A stretch of 64,000 nt of DNA from Cupriavidus consociatus (GTDB lineage Bacteria > Pseudomonadota > Gammaproteobacteria > Burkholderiales > Burkholderiaceae). How positions within the stretch are numbered: the first letter of the stretch is position 1; the number at the start of each line of letters is the position of its first letter. Positions 34,739-43,363 of the stretch are shown here, in pieces. The position numbers and the translations under genes were made by a program. The stretch is from NCBI RefSeq assembly GCF_017814975.1, contig NZ_JAGIQA010000011.1, positions 62,001 to 126,000 on the forward strand, read 5' to 3'. A model generated the notes under the pieces. The model made no database searches. It was not told the origin of the DNA and saw nothing but the letters and a program-made list of their open reading frames with translations.

Positions 34739-34884
34739 TCTGCCTCACGCCGATCTGCGTGCGCCGCGGGACGCGCGAAGCGATCAACGTGCCCGCCGCG
34801 CTGTGCAACGCATTGGAACAGTATCGGCGCGCTTGCGAGGCGCACCGACTCGCCAACCCATCCTACCAAGGCCAACCAGCATGA
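34735..34884 (+). CDS. 49-residue small ORF coupled on both sides
   Basis: A short ORF begins at the ATGA overlapping the ligase stop and ends at the ATGA overlapping the maleate isomerase start, so both junctions share four bases. The peptide begins MICLTPICVRRG with two early cysteines (3 and 8) and has a helical REAINVPAALCNALEQYRRA segment. The perfect double coupling argues that it is translated. No family is recognised. It could be a small protein or only a coupling leader. Confidence 0.55.
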   Translation: MICLTPICVRRGTREAINVPAALCNALEQYRRACEAHRLANPSYQGQPA

Positions 34885-35639
34885 ACAGTTGTACCTACCG
34901 TATCGGGCAGATCGTGCCCAGTTCCAACACGACGATGGAAACCGAGATCCCGGCGATGCTGCGTGCGCGGGAGCGGATCCTGCCGGAGCGATTCACCTTC
35001 CACTCAAGCCGCATGCGCATGCATCGCGTGGTGCGAGAGGAACTGGAAGCCATGAACCATGAGGGCCTGCGTTGTGCCGCCGAACTGGCGGACGCGCGCG
35101 TCGACGTGATGAGCACGGCCTGCCTGGTCGCCATCATGGCGATGGGCCCGGGCTACCACCGGCAGGTGGAGCAAGACCTCTTGCGCGTGGCGCGCGAGAA
35201 CCATTGCGACGCGCCGGTGATGACATCGGCGGGCGCGCTGGTCGCGGGCCTAAAGTCGATGGGCGCGCGCCGGATCGCGCTGATGGCACCGTACATGAAG
35301 CCGCTGACCGATGCGGTGGTCAAGTACATCGAGCATGAAGGGATTGAAGTGTTGGACGCGCTGTCGTTCGAAATCCCTGACAACCTGGAGGTCGGGCGTC
35401 GCGATCCCCTGCAGTTGCTGCAGGACGTCAAGCGCCTGAATACCGCCAACGCCGACGTCGTGGTGCTGTCGGCCTGCGTGCAGATGCCGTCGCTGCCGGC
35501 GATCCAGGCAGCGCAGGACGCCATCGGCCTGCCGGTTGCATCGACCGCCGTCTGCACGGTCCGCCAGATGCTGGAACACCTTGGCCTGGGACCCGTCGTC
35601 CCCAACGCCGGCGCGTTCCTTGCGTCGGCCAGCAAGTAA
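34881..35639 (+). CDS. Maleate cis-trans isomerase (Asp/Glu racemase superfamily)
   Basis: The 252-residue protein starts with IVPSSNTTMETEIPAML, the family signature, and has the two catalytic cysteines at Cys81 (MSTACLVAIM) and Cys199 (LSACVQMPS), as in NicE-type enzymes. It isomerises maleate to fumarate. Maleate arises from hydrolysis of maleylpyruvate in the gentisate pathway or from pyridine degradation. Here the aryl-CoA hydroxylase next door favours gentisate, although no gentisate dioxygenase is visible. AGGCCAACCAGC precedes the start; 10 bp separate it from the flavoprotein gene. Confidence 0.87.
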   Translation: MNSCTYRIGQIVPSSNTTMETEIPAMLRARERILPERFTFHSSRMRMHRVVREELEAMNHEGLRCAAELADARVDVMSTACLVAIMAMGPGYHRQVEQDLLRVARENHCDAPVMTSAGALVAGLKSMGARRIALMAPYMKPLTDAVVKYIEHEGIEVLDALSFEIPDNLEVGRRDPLQLLQDVKRLNTANADVVVLSACVQMPSLPAIQAAQDAIGLPVASTAVCTVRQMLEHLGLGPVVPNAGAFLASASK

Positions 35640-35649
35640 GAGGATCACC

Positions 35650-36807
35650 ATGAATGTCGTCGTAATCGGAGGCGGGCCGGCCGGCCTGTACTTTTCGCTG
35701 CTGCTCAAGCAGCGGCATCCTGAGGATCATGTCGTCGTGCACGAGCGCAATGAGGCGGGTGCCACGTACGGCTGGGGCGTGGTGTTTTCGGACATCGCGC
35801 TGTCCTTCCTGGAGGAAGCGGACCAAGCCTTCTTCCGGAAGTTCACCGCGCACCACCAGCGTTGCGACTATATGGAGGTCACCCACAAGGGGGTGCGCGT
35901 GCCGCTGCATAACAACCACTTCTCGCGCACCTCGCGCATCGACCTCCTGCGCGTGCTGCAGGAGGCCTGCGCCGAGGCCGGCGTCGAAATTCGATACGGC
36001 AGCCGCGTGAGCGACCCCGCCGAATTGCCGGACGCCGACATCATCGTGGCGGCCGACGGCGTCAACAGCGAGGTACGGACGCGGCTGGCGGCGCATTTCG
36101 GGCCGAGCTTCGACGTGCGGCGCAACAAGTTCGCCTGGTACGGTACCCATCAACTGTTCCACCCGGTCTCGCTGATCTTCCGGGAGACGGAGTATGGGGT
36201 GTTCATCGCGCACGCGTACCAGTACAGCGATGCGCTGTCGACCTTCCTGGTGGAGGTGGATCCGGACACCTGGCATCGCGCGGGTCTCGACACCGCTACC
36301 GAAGAGGAGAGTCGCGCGTTCTGCGAGCAGGTGTTCGCGGCAGACCTGGGTGGCCACTCCCTGCTGGGGAATCGGTCGAACTGGTTCCAGGCGAGCGTGG
36401 TGCGCAACGAGCACTGGTCGCACGGCAAGGTGGTTCTGCTGGGTGATGCGCTGCGCAGCGTGCATTTCTCGCTGGGCTCCGGCACCCGTATGGCGATGCA
36501 GGATGCGATTGCGCTCTGCGATGCCGTCTGTGCTCATCGCGACGACGTACCGGCGGCATTCCAGGCGTTCGAGAGCAGCCGGCGCGATGCATCGGTCAAG
36601 TTCCAGGACGCTGCCCGCCGCAGCCTCGACTGGTATGAATCGGTAGACAGCAAGATCCATCTCGATCCGGTCGCGTTCGCCTACGACTACATGCTGCGCA
36701 CTGGCAGGGTCACACATGAAGACCTGCGCCAGCGAGACCCGGAATTTATCGCCCGCGTGGAAGCGGGTGGCTATCACCAGCCCAACGCTGCTCCCGCCGC
36801 GGCATAG
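35650..36807 (+). CDS. FAD monooxygenase resembling salicylyl-CoA 5-hydroxylase
   Basis: The 385-residue PHBH-fold flavoprotein has GGGPAG at 7-12, ERNEAGATYGWGVVFSDIAL, the DG motif VAADGVNSEVRTRL and GDALRSVHFSLGSGTRMAMQ. This pattern (GVVFSD, NNHFSRTSRIDLL, LLGNRSNW) matches enzymes that hydroxylate salicylyl-CoA or 2-aminobenzoyl-CoA rather than free acids. With the aryl-AMP ligase it suggests activation of an ortho-substituted benzoate before ring hydroxylation to a gentisyl-type product. Specificity is inferred from recall. Confidence 0.82.
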   Translation: MNVVVIGGGPAGLYFSLLLKQRHPEDHVVVHERNEAGATYGWGVVFSDIALSFLEEADQAFFRKFTAHHQRCDYMEVTHKGVRVPLHNNHFSRTSRIDLLRVLQEACAEAGVEIRYGSRVSDPAELPDADIIVAADGVNSEVRTRLAAHFGPSFDVRRNKFAWYGTHQLFHPVSLIFRETEYGVFIAHAYQYSDALSTFLVEVDPDTWHRAGLDTATEEESRAFCEQVFAADLGGHSLLGNRSNWFQASVVRNEHWSHGKVVLLGDALRSVHFSLGSGTRMAMQDAIALCDAVCAHRDDVPAAFQAFESSRRDASVKFQDAARRSLDWYESVDSKIHLDPVAFAYDYMLRTGRVTHEDLRQRDPEFIARVEAGGYHQPNAAPAAA

Positions 36808-36891
36808 CCGTCGGCAAATAGCGCAACCCTCAGATCATTACCGCCCAAGCCGCAGCATAGCGGCTGTGCGGTGACCATTCCAGGAGACAAC

Positions 36892-38313
36892 ATGACTTCC
36901 CCATCAGCCCCCCGCGGTGCGGTGGCCGGCAACCCTGCGCGCGCCGCCGTCAACGTACGCGAGTTTATCGACGCGGCACGCCTGTCCGGCCTTCAATTAC
37001 GCATCATCGCACTGTGCTTTGTGATCGTCGCACTGGACGGCTTCGATATTGCCATCATTGGCTTCCTTGCCCCGCATATCCGCAGCGAATGGTCGCTGTC
37101 GATGGTGGCGCTGGGGCCACTGTTCTCCGCCGGGCTGCTAGGGCTGATGACCGGCGCCTTTCTTTGCGGTCCTCTTGCCGATCGCATCGGCCGGCGTCGT
37201 GTGCTGGTCCTGTCGGTGGCGTGGTTCGGCGCCGCATGCGCGGCTTCTGCCGCGGCACCTGGCATCGGCTGGCTGATCGCGTTGCGGTTTCTGACCGGGC
37301 TTGGGTTGGGCGGCGCCATGCCCAATGCCATCACGCTAACCGCCGAGTTCAGCCCGTCGCGTCGCCGTGGCATGCTGCTGACGGTGATGTTCTGCGGATT
37401 CTCCCTCGGCTCCGCGCTTGGGGGCGTGGTGACGGCATACCTGATCGAACATGTCGGCTGGCGCGGCGTGCTGGCACTGGGCGGTGCACTACCGTTGGTG
37501 CTGGTGCCGGTACTGGCGGTGGCGCTGCCCGAATCGGTGCGCTATCTCGCCACGCGCGAAGGCATGCAGGCGCGGATCGCCGCCATCCTGTCGCGCATCG
37601 ATGCCGGCAGGGTTCCCGCCGACGCAAGGTACGTCACCGACGAGCCGGACGGCCCCAGCTCCCCGGTCAGCCAGCTCTTTGCGTCGCGTTACCGGAAGGG
37701 GACCCTGTGGCTCTGGCTGGCGTTCTTCTGCAGCCTGCTGTTGCTATATCTCCTGATCAACTGGCTGCCGATCCTGGTCCAGCGCACTGGGCTTTCGCTG
37801 AAGGAGGCTTCGATGCTCGCCGGGCTGCTGCAAGGGGGCGGCGTGGCGGGTGCCGTCGTGCTGGGCGTACTGCTGGACAGGTTCAACGCCTACTCCGTGG
37901 TTGCCGGCGCCTACACGCTGGGAGCGATCGCCGTGGCCTGCCTGGCCTCCGTGAGCGCGCCGATGGCGATGGCGGCAGCCATCTTCGTCACCGGCTTTTG
38001 CGTCAGCGGATCACAGGTCTGCGCCAATGTGCTGGCCTCGGCGTTCTATCCGACTTCAAGCCGCGCCACGGGCGTGGCATGGGCACTAGGCATCGGACGG
38101 GTGGGCGCCATCGCTGGATCGCTCGGCGGCGCATGGCTGTTGTCGGCGGGTTGGAGCAATGCGGCGCTTTATCTCCTCCTGGCAATTCCGGCTGTGGTGG
38201 CGGCATTCGGTATCTACCGGACCGGACGCGTCCAGTTTGCGCAAAATGCCCCGCGCCCTGAAATCCGTACGGACCTCATCCAGGTCGAAGCCGCAACCCA
38301 ACTCCGCAAATAA
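36892..38313 (+). CDS. MFS transporter, aromatic acid:H+ symporter family
   Basis: The 473-residue protein has 12 predicted membrane segments and the AAHS-family hallmark VALDGFDIAIIGFLAP in TM1, followed by LADRIGRRRVLVLS and GLGLGGAMPNAITLTAEFSPSR (loops 2-3 and 4-5). This is the PcaK/BenK family that imports hydroxybenzoates and similar acids. The start was placed at 36892 (AGGAGACAAC upstream); a GTG seven codons earlier precedes that site. The extended N terminus (about 30 residues) is hydrophilic. It fits uptake of the aromatic acid used by this block. Confidence 0.9.
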   Translation: MTSPSAPRGAVAGNPARAAVNVREFIDAARLSGLQLRIIALCFVIVALDGFDIAIIGFLAPHIRSEWSLSMVALGPLFSAGLLGLMTGAFLCGPLADRIGRRRVLVLSVAWFGAACAASAAAPGIGWLIALRFLTGLGLGGAMPNAITLTAEFSPSRRRGMLLTVMFCGFSLGSALGGVVTAYLIEHVGWRGVLALGGALPLVLVPVLAVALPESVRYLATREGMQARIAAILSRIDAGRVPADARYVTDEPDGPSSPVSQLFASRYRKGTLWLWLAFFCSLLLLYLLINWLPILVQRTGLSLKEASMLAGLLQGGGVAGAVVLGVLLDRFNAYSVVAGAYTLGAIAVACLASVSAPMAMAAAIFVTGFCVSGSQVCANVLASAFYPTSSRATGVAWALGIGRVGAIAGSLGGAWLLSAGWSNAALYLLLAIPAVVAAFGIYRTGRVQFAQNAPRPEIRTDLIQVEAATQLRK

Positions 38314-38317
38314 GGCG

Positions 38318-39505
38318 ATGGACAAGAACATGAACATGACGTTTCCTGAGTTCTGCCCAGGCTGGCTGGTCCGGCTCGTACACTACTTGCTCCTGGCGTT
38401 CGCGCCTGCCATGGCGAGTGCCGCTGCTACCCTGGACGTGGCGGCAGCCTCGCCCGCGTCCGGCTTCCGCACCAACCTGGTCTTGCTCGGCACCGCTGGA
38501 GGCCGCACCTCCTACGGAGGAACAAGCCTGGCGGGCATTTCCTCGGCGCTTGTCGTGGACGGGGACGTGTATCTGGTTGACTTCGGCGAAGGCTGGCTGC
38601 GGCGCTACCTTCAGGCGGGGCTTGGGAAGATGCCTGCCAAGCCTGGGCTGGCCTCGCTGCGCGCGGCATTTATCACGCACCTGCACGCGGATCATGTCGT
38701 CGACTATCCGGCGCTGTTCCTTTTCGGCACCACGGATGGACTGGCGGCGCGCAAGACGCCGGTGCGGGTGTTCGGACCCGGGTCGCGGGGCTCGCTGGTG
38801 CCAGTGGCGGGCGCCGACCGGAGGAATGTCCCGGTGATCCACCCGGCGGAGCCCACGCCCGGAACGGTGGCCATGACCGAGTCCATCTACAAGGCTTTCG
38901 CCAACGATATCAACGACAACATTCGCGATAGCCAGAAGCCGGATCCCCATACCCTCGTCGCCGTGGAAGACATCAAGGTACCCAATGGCGTGGTAGTGGA
39001 TGCCAACCGCGATGGCGCACCGGACATGCAGCCTTTTCCTGTCTACCAGGACGACAAGGTGAAAGTCACTGCGATTCTGGTCAGCCACGCGCCGGTGTAT
39101 CCGTCGTTCGCGTTCCGCTTCGATACGGCAGACGGTTCGGTGGTGTTCTCGGGCGATACCAGTCCGAGCCGGAACCTCATACACCTGGCCAAGGGGGCAG
39201 ATGTGCTGGTGCATGAGGTGATCGATACGCACTGGATCGACGAATTCTTGCCCAAGCCACGCAATACGGCGCAGGAAGCCAAGGCGCGCCACCTGCTCGA
39301 AGCCCACACCGCTGTTGAGGCGGTGGGTGCAGTCGCGCAGGCCAGCGGGGTCAAGACCCTCGTCTTGTCACACCTGGCGCCGGCCGATACCAGCGAAAGC
39401 CGGTGGCGCCGCGCGCAGGAAGGGTATTCGGGCCGGGTCGTGGTCGGCAAGGATCTCATGTGGCTGGGCATAGGCTCGCCCGTCTCTGCAGGCAAGGAGC
39501 GCTAG
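38318..39505 (+). CDS. Exported metallo-beta-lactamase-fold hydrolase
   Basis: The 395-residue protein has a signal peptide-like N terminus (positively charged start, then LVHYLLLAFAPAMASAAA) and an MBL core with THLHADHVVDYP, the HxHxDH zinc motif, then VVFSGDTSPSRNLIHLAKGA and a late ILSHLAP-type histidine (TLVLSHLAPADTS). It resembles arylsulfatase/RNase-Z-like MBL hydrolases. In the periplasm it could hydrolyse an ester or lactone precursor before import. The start is 4 bp after the transporter stop; a nearby ATG at 38330 is an alternative. Confidence 0.83.
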   Translation: MDKNMNMTFPEFCPGWLVRLVHYLLLAFAPAMASAAATLDVAAASPASGFRTNLVLLGTAGGRTSYGGTSLAGISSALVVDGDVYLVDFGEGWLRRYLQAGLGKMPAKPGLASLRAAFITHLHADHVVDYPALFLFGTTDGLAARKTPVRVFGPGSRGSLVPVAGADRRNVPVIHPAEPTPGTVAMTESIYKAFANDINDNIRDSQKPDPHTLVAVEDIKVPNGVVVDANRDGAPDMQPFPVYQDDKVKVTAILVSHAPVYPSFAFRFDTADGSVVFSGDTSPSRNLIHLAKGADVLVHEVIDTHWIDEFLPKPRNTAQEAKARHLLEAHTAVEAVGAVAQASGVKTLVLSHLAPADTSESRWRRAQEGYSGRVVVGKDLMWLGIGSPVSAGKER

Positions 39506-39695
39506 AGGATTGCCGCGCAAGCCGCCTCCCAGCGAATCAGATCGCCAATGGGCTCGGGCGTCGACGAATCAGCCTTGACGGGTACGGAGCAGGCCTGCTG
39601 TCGTCGGCGCGCGACGCTTCGCGAAAACAGCGCAGCGTAAGACTGCGCGACAGCGGCCCTTGTCAGCCGCAATCCAGGAAGAATGAGGAGAGAAC

Positions 39696-40754
39696 ATGAA
39701 ACGGAGCCTAGCCATCGCCGGCGCGCTGCTGGCGACCGGCGCGCCAGCGCACGCCCAGCCGTCTGTCACGCTTTACGGCGTAGCCGATGCGGGAATCGAG
39801 TACCTGAACCACGTGCCGGATGCGGCGAAGCAGGGCGCAAGTCTGGTTCGCATGACATCGGGCAATATTGCCGGCAGCCGCTGGGGCCTGCGCGGCGTGG
39901 AAGATCTTGGAGGCGGGTTGAAGGGCGTATTTCTGCTCGAAGGTGGCATGGTGCTCGATTCTGGCGTGGCGGCCCGGGGTGGGCGGCTCTTTGGCAGGCG
40001 TGCCTATGTCGGGCTCGATACGCCGTATGGGCAGGTCACGATGGGGCGACACCACAACCTGACGTTCGACCTGATCATCCCTTTCGATCCGATGCTGTTT
40101 GCCCCGAAGTACTCGTCGTATTCGCACGATTCCTGGCTCGCAGGGCGAGTGGACAACGCAGTGAAGTACACGGGTAACTTTGGTGCGCTGACGGCTTCTG
40201 CCTTGTACAGCTTTGGTATTGACGCGACCGTTGCGAACGGATCAGAGGTGCCCGGTAACAGTCGCGTCGGCCGCGACGTGAGTGCCGGCTTCTCCTACGG
40301 GTCCGGCGCGCTCCGCTTCGGTGCGGTCTATGATCAGTTGAACGGCAATTCGGTGGCAACGGCCGGCAAGACCGAGCGTCGCTATGTCGCGGCGGTGGCC
40401 GGGAATATCGGAGCTGTGACAATCGACTTGGGCTACCGTCGGCTTGTCAGCCAAATCCTTGCCTCCATGACCCGCACCGATCTGTTCTGGCTTGGCGCGA
40501 ACTGGAACGTGGGCGGAGGAGCGACGCTGACGGGGGCGGTGTACAAGACAAACGACCGCACTTCGGCGAAGGATCCCATGTCCATCGTGCTGTCTGCGGA
40601 CTACCGCTTTTCGAAGCGAACCGATGTCTATCTGACGGCATCGTACACCCTGAACAAGGGCGGCTCCGCGCTGAGTGCGAATGGGTATGACGGCTCCGTG
40701 GTCGCGGGCGCAAATCAGGTGGGCGCCGTAATTGGTTTGCGGCATGCCTTCTGA
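39696..40754 (+). CDS. Gram-negative porin (Burkholderiales type)
   Basis: The 352-residue outer membrane porin has a signal peptide MKRSLAIAGALLATGAPAHA, mature start QPSVTLYGVADAGIEYL, the SRWGLRGVEDLGGGLKGVFL segment, TPYGQVTMGRHHNLTFD, and the terminal phenylalanine (GAVIGLRHAF) required for assembly. This is the trimeric 16-stranded family typical of Burkholderiales. Placement after the transporter suggests passage of the aromatic substrate. GAGGAGAGAAC precedes the ATG. It ends the aromatic block. Confidence 0.93.
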   Translation: MKRSLAIAGALLATGAPAHAQPSVTLYGVADAGIEYLNHVPDAAKQGASLVRMTSGNIAGSRWGLRGVEDLGGGLKGVFLLEGGMVLDSGVAARGGRLFGRRAYVGLDTPYGQVTMGRHHNLTFDLIIPFDPMLFAPKYSSYSHDSWLAGRVDNAVKYTGNFGALTASALYSFGIDATVANGSEVPGNSRVGRDVSAGFSYGSGALRFGAVYDQLNGNSVATAGKTERRYVAAVAGNIGAVTIDLGYRRLVSQILASMTRTDLFWLGANWNVGGGATLTGAVYKTNDRTSAKDPMSIVLSADYRFSKRTDVYLTASYTLNKGGSALSANGYDGSVVAGANQVGAVIGLRHAF

Positions 40755-40819
40755 CTGTATTGGGCGTCGGCTAGCGCAATGCGGAGGTATCGGGCAAAGA
40801 TTCTTCGTGCCCAGGTAAG

Positions 40820-40996
40820 TCAAATGTCGAAGTAGAGATGGAACTCCCACGGGTGCGGCCGCAACTTCAAGGTATCAATCTCGCGCGTGCGCTTGTAGTC
40901 GATCCAGGTCCTGATCAGGTCGTCGGTGAAAACATCTCCCTTTCGCAGGAACGCTGAGTCGGATTCCAGTGCGGAAAGCGACTCTTCAAGGGAACG
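40820..40996 (-). pseudogene. Remnant: C-terminal 58 codons of a glutamine synthetase
   Basis: Reading leftward, an open frame without a start codon encodes [20 protein letters not shown], then [20 protein letters not shown] and [17 protein letters not shown] before a stop. This is the conserved C terminus of a GlnA-type glutamine synthetase (compare [10 protein letters not shown] and PHP-EF). Upstream of codon 1 the frame meets a stop and no other part of the enzyme follows. It is a truncated fragment at the junction between the porin and an orphan ORF, probably a scar of insertion or deletion. Confidence 0.8.
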
Positions 40997-41002
40997 TCAG
41001 TG

Positions 41003-41401
41003 ATGTACGACGATCTTTTGGGGGATCTCAGCGATTGCCTGGATCGAATTGTTGGCGGGGACATCAACCGTGAGCGAGAGGTGGCTGACCTGATCGAGCG
41101 CTGTATGCGAGCCATCGAGGCGGAAGTGGGAATGGTCGGCCCGCGGGAGCAACAGGAGCTCGCCAGGGCCCGCGTAGCCTGTGATGACGGCTATCTCCGA
41201 CTCGCGCTTTCATCCGCCAGGAAGGCGTTGGCGGCAAGCGAGCGGCAGAAGGAAGTGCACGGATTGGGTGACGGCATCTGGGATTTTCCCGCGCAAACGA
41301 TGCGTTTGCGCAGCGTATGCGTGGGGGGATGGCTGCCTCAAGCGCTATTCCACGATTGCCGGATGCACCGCCGGCGGACCACCAAGCACCTCCCGGTATG
41401 A
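41003..41401 (+). CDS. Hypothetical protein, possibly truncated or extended at its C terminus
   Basis: A 132-residue ORF whose first 90 residues look like a real helical protein (DDLLGDLSDCLDRIVGGDIN, REREVADLIERCMRAIEAEV). The remainder (RLRSVCVGGWLPQALFHDCR and on) is low in order and runs into the 3' end of the convergent SDR by 57 bp. A perfect 9-bp stem with 3-base loop at 41291-41311 lies inside the tail, so the original gene may have ended earlier. AAGGGAAC lies upstream. No family was recognised. Confidence 0.45.
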   Translation: MYDDLLGDLSDCLDRIVGGDINREREVADLIERCMRAIEAEVGMVGPREQQELARARVACDDGYLRLALSSARKALAASERQKEVHGLGDGIWDFPAQTMRLRSVCVGGWLPQALFHDCRMHRRRTTKHLPV

Positions 41402-42211
41402 CGGCGGCTGCACGCCTTCCGCATCGACAATCCCGTAATCCAGCGCCGCTTCCGCCGCAATCAGCACCTGGCCCGATTTCTCCATCCGCCCGGGATCGCG
41501 ATACAGCGCATGAATGACCTTCCCGGTAAACTCCGGCGTCTCCGCCAGGGGCGCAAACGATGCGTACTTGTCGGGATGCTGTTCCCACACGCGCTGCGTG
41601 CGCGCGGTACGCAACGGCCCCATCCACACCGAGACCGCCGCCACGCCATGCGGCCTCAGGTCCACCGCCATGTCGTGCGCGAACTTGTCGATGCCGGCCT
41701 TCTGCGCGCCATAAGCCGGCCCGTGCATATAGCAATTGGCGCCGAAGGAAGACGTAAACACAATCAGCCCCTGCCCGCGCGCCGCCATCATCGGCGCCGC
41801 ATGCCAGCTGGCCACGTAGCCGGAGCGCAGGCCAACGTCAAGAATCCGGGCCATCTCCAGCGGCTTCTGCCAGAAGGGCCCCGGCATGATGAGCTCATCG
41901 TGCAGGAAGGTGGCGTTGTTGACCAGGATGTCGATCCGCCCCGATTCCTCGCGCACCTGCGCGAACAGCCGCGCCACGTGCGCGTCGTCGCGATGGTCGC
42001 ACGCGACCGCGATGCCGCGCCCGCCCAGTGCATCGATCGCGCGCGCCGTGGCGTGGATGGTGCCGGGAAGCGGCGCGCTGCCTTCCTGCTCGGTGCGCCC
42101 CGTCACGTACACCGTGGCGCCGGCGGCGCCAAGCGCCAGCGCGATGCCCTTGCCGGCGCCGCGAGAGCCGCCCGTAACGACCGCGACGATGGCCTGTTCC
42201 GACTGCTTCAT
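41345..42211 (-). CDS. Short-chain dehydrogenase/reductase
   Basis: The 288-residue SDR has VVTGGSRGAGKGIALALGAA, NNATFLHD, Ser in VFTSSFGAN 13 residues before YGAQKAG, and a long C-terminal extension with PEFTGKVIHALYRDPGRMEK. The length and the NNAT variant recall dehydrogenases outside the FabG group. It is divergent from the hsaC operon with a 250-bp shared promoter region carrying one regulon site for each direction. Substrate is unknown; a steroid intermediate is likely by regulation and context. Confidence 0.87.
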   Translation of the reverse strand: MKQSEQAIVAVVTGGSRGAGKGIALALGAAGATVYVTGRTEQEGSAPLPGTIHATARAIDALGGRGIAVACDHRDDAHVARLFAQVREESGRIDILVNNATFLHDELIMPGPFWQKPLEMARILDVGLRSGYVASWHAAPMMAARGQGLIVFTSSFGANCYMHGPAYGAQKAGIDKFAHDMAVDLRPHGVAAVSVWMGPLRTARTQRVWEQHPDKYASFAPLAETPEFTGKVIHALYRDPGRMEKSGQVLIAAEAALDYGIVDAEGVQPPSYREVLGGPPAVHPAIVE

Positions 42212-42294
42212 GTCTGTCTCCTGTATCAGTGAAATGCGGGCGCCGTTCGCGCGGCCCGCGCTCGTCGCAGCTTGGGGCGGGCGTCGCCCCGGTA

Positions 42295-42312
42295 CATCCT
42301 TCGTTCGGACTA
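42295..42312 (-). promoter_or_regulatory. Putative regulon operator before the leftward SDR
   Basis: The minus strand reads TAGTCCGAACGAAGGATG, 14 of 18 positions shared with the kshA site. It lies 83 bp before the SDR start. Confidence 0.5.
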
Positions 42313-42374
42313 AGCGGCACGCCACGCGGCCCCTCCTACGGCCGTCGGCAGCCTGAAACCGGCCCCGGATCGGC

Positions 42375-42392
42375 TAGTCCCACTGGACGATG
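42375..42392 (+). promoter_or_regulatory. Putative regulon operator before the hsaC-ipd operon
   Basis: TAGTCCCACTGGACGATG lies 69 bp before the hsaC-like start and has the full GTCC-N4-GGAC core. Confidence 0.65.
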
Positions 42393-42461
42393 TGCCGGGT
42401 GGCAGCGCACGGAAGAATAGGTCTCATCAGCCAGCAGTGGCAACGAACAGAGGAGACCGGC

Positions 42462-43358
42462 ATGTTGGATATCCGTGCGCTTGGCTACATCGTGGTCGAG
42501 TCCACCGACCTGGAGCAATGGCGGCACTATGCCGGGCAGGTGCTGGGCATGGCCTGTTCCGGCGCCCCGGGCGGCGCGCTCTACGTGAAGATGGATGAGC
42601 GCGACTACCGCTACCTGGTGGTGCCGGGCGCGCGCGACCGCTACCTCGCATCGGGATGGGAGCTGGCCGACGAACTGGCCTATCGTCACGCGCTCGACAC
42701 GCTGCGGCAGGCCAATGTCGAAGTCGCGCACGCCAGCGCCGCGGAACTGGCGCAACGCCGCGTGCAGGCCATGGCGTGGTTCACCGATCCGTCGGGCAAC
42801 CGCCACGAGATTTCATGGGGCATGCGCTCGGACTTCCTGCGCTTTGTCTCGCCGGTCGGCGTGCCGCGCTTCATCACCGACCCGATGGGCGCCGGCCATA
42901 CCGTGCTGCCCGCACCGGCCTTCGACCAGACCTACGCCTTCCTGCGCGACGTGATGGGCTTCGGCCTGTCCGACATCTTCCGCGTGCGCTTCACCAGGGA
43001 TCCCGACGAGCCGGAGAAGCGCATCCACTTCCTGCACTGCGCCAACGGCCGCCACCACAGCCTGGCGATCTTCGAGATGCCGTCCGAAGCCGGCTGCATT
43101 CACGTGATGGCCGAAGTGCCAGACATGGCCGAGGTGGGGCGCGCGCTCGACCGCGTGCAGCAGCATGGCGTGAAGCTGTCGGCCACGCTGGGCCAGCACT
43201 GCAACGACCGCATGACTTCCTTCTACATGAAGACCCCCGGCGGCTTCGACCTCGAGTACGGGCACGGCGGCCTGGTGGTGGACTGGGGCCACCACGCCGC
43301 CTACGAAGCCACGCGCGTCAGCTTGTGGGGACACGACTTCAGCATCGGATACCGCTAA
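42462..43358 (+). CDS. hsaC: Extradiol ring-cleavage dioxygenase (3,4-DHSA type)
   Basis: The 298-residue two-domain VOC dioxygenase has iron ligands His146 (GAGHTVLP), His214 (GCIHVMAEV) and Glu265 (GFDLEYG), the spacing of BphC-type enzymes. RHHSLAIFEMP before His214 carries the conserved catalytic His/second-shell residues, and the N-terminal domain lacks metal ligands as expected. In this island it is best read as HsaC/TesB, which meta-cleaves the A-ring catechol of 3,4-DHSA. The start is preceded by GAGGAGACCGGC. It opens the operon that continues with ipdA and ipdB. Confidence 0.9.
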   Translation: MLDIRALGYIVVESTDLEQWRHYAGQVLGMACSGAPGGALYVKMDERDYRYLVVPGARDRYLASGWELADELAYRHALDTLRQANVEVAHASAAELAQRRVQAMAWFTDPSGNRHEISWGMRSDFLRFVSPVGVPRFITDPMGAGHTVLPAPAFDQTYAFLRDVMGFGLSDIFRVRFTRDPDEPEKRIHFLHCANGRHHSLAIFEMPSEAGCIHVMAEVPDMAEVGRALDRVQQHGVKLSATLGQHCNDRMTSFYMKTPGGFDLEYGHGGLVVDWGHHAAYEATRVSLWGHDFSIGYR

Positions 43359-43363
43359 TCACC

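Noticed and set aside
41291..41565. A 15-bp word (GCGCAAACGATGCGT) seen at 41291 and 41551
   Set aside because: One copy is part of a local hairpin and the other lies inside the SDR coding sequence; no further copy was noticed, so a coincidence is likely.
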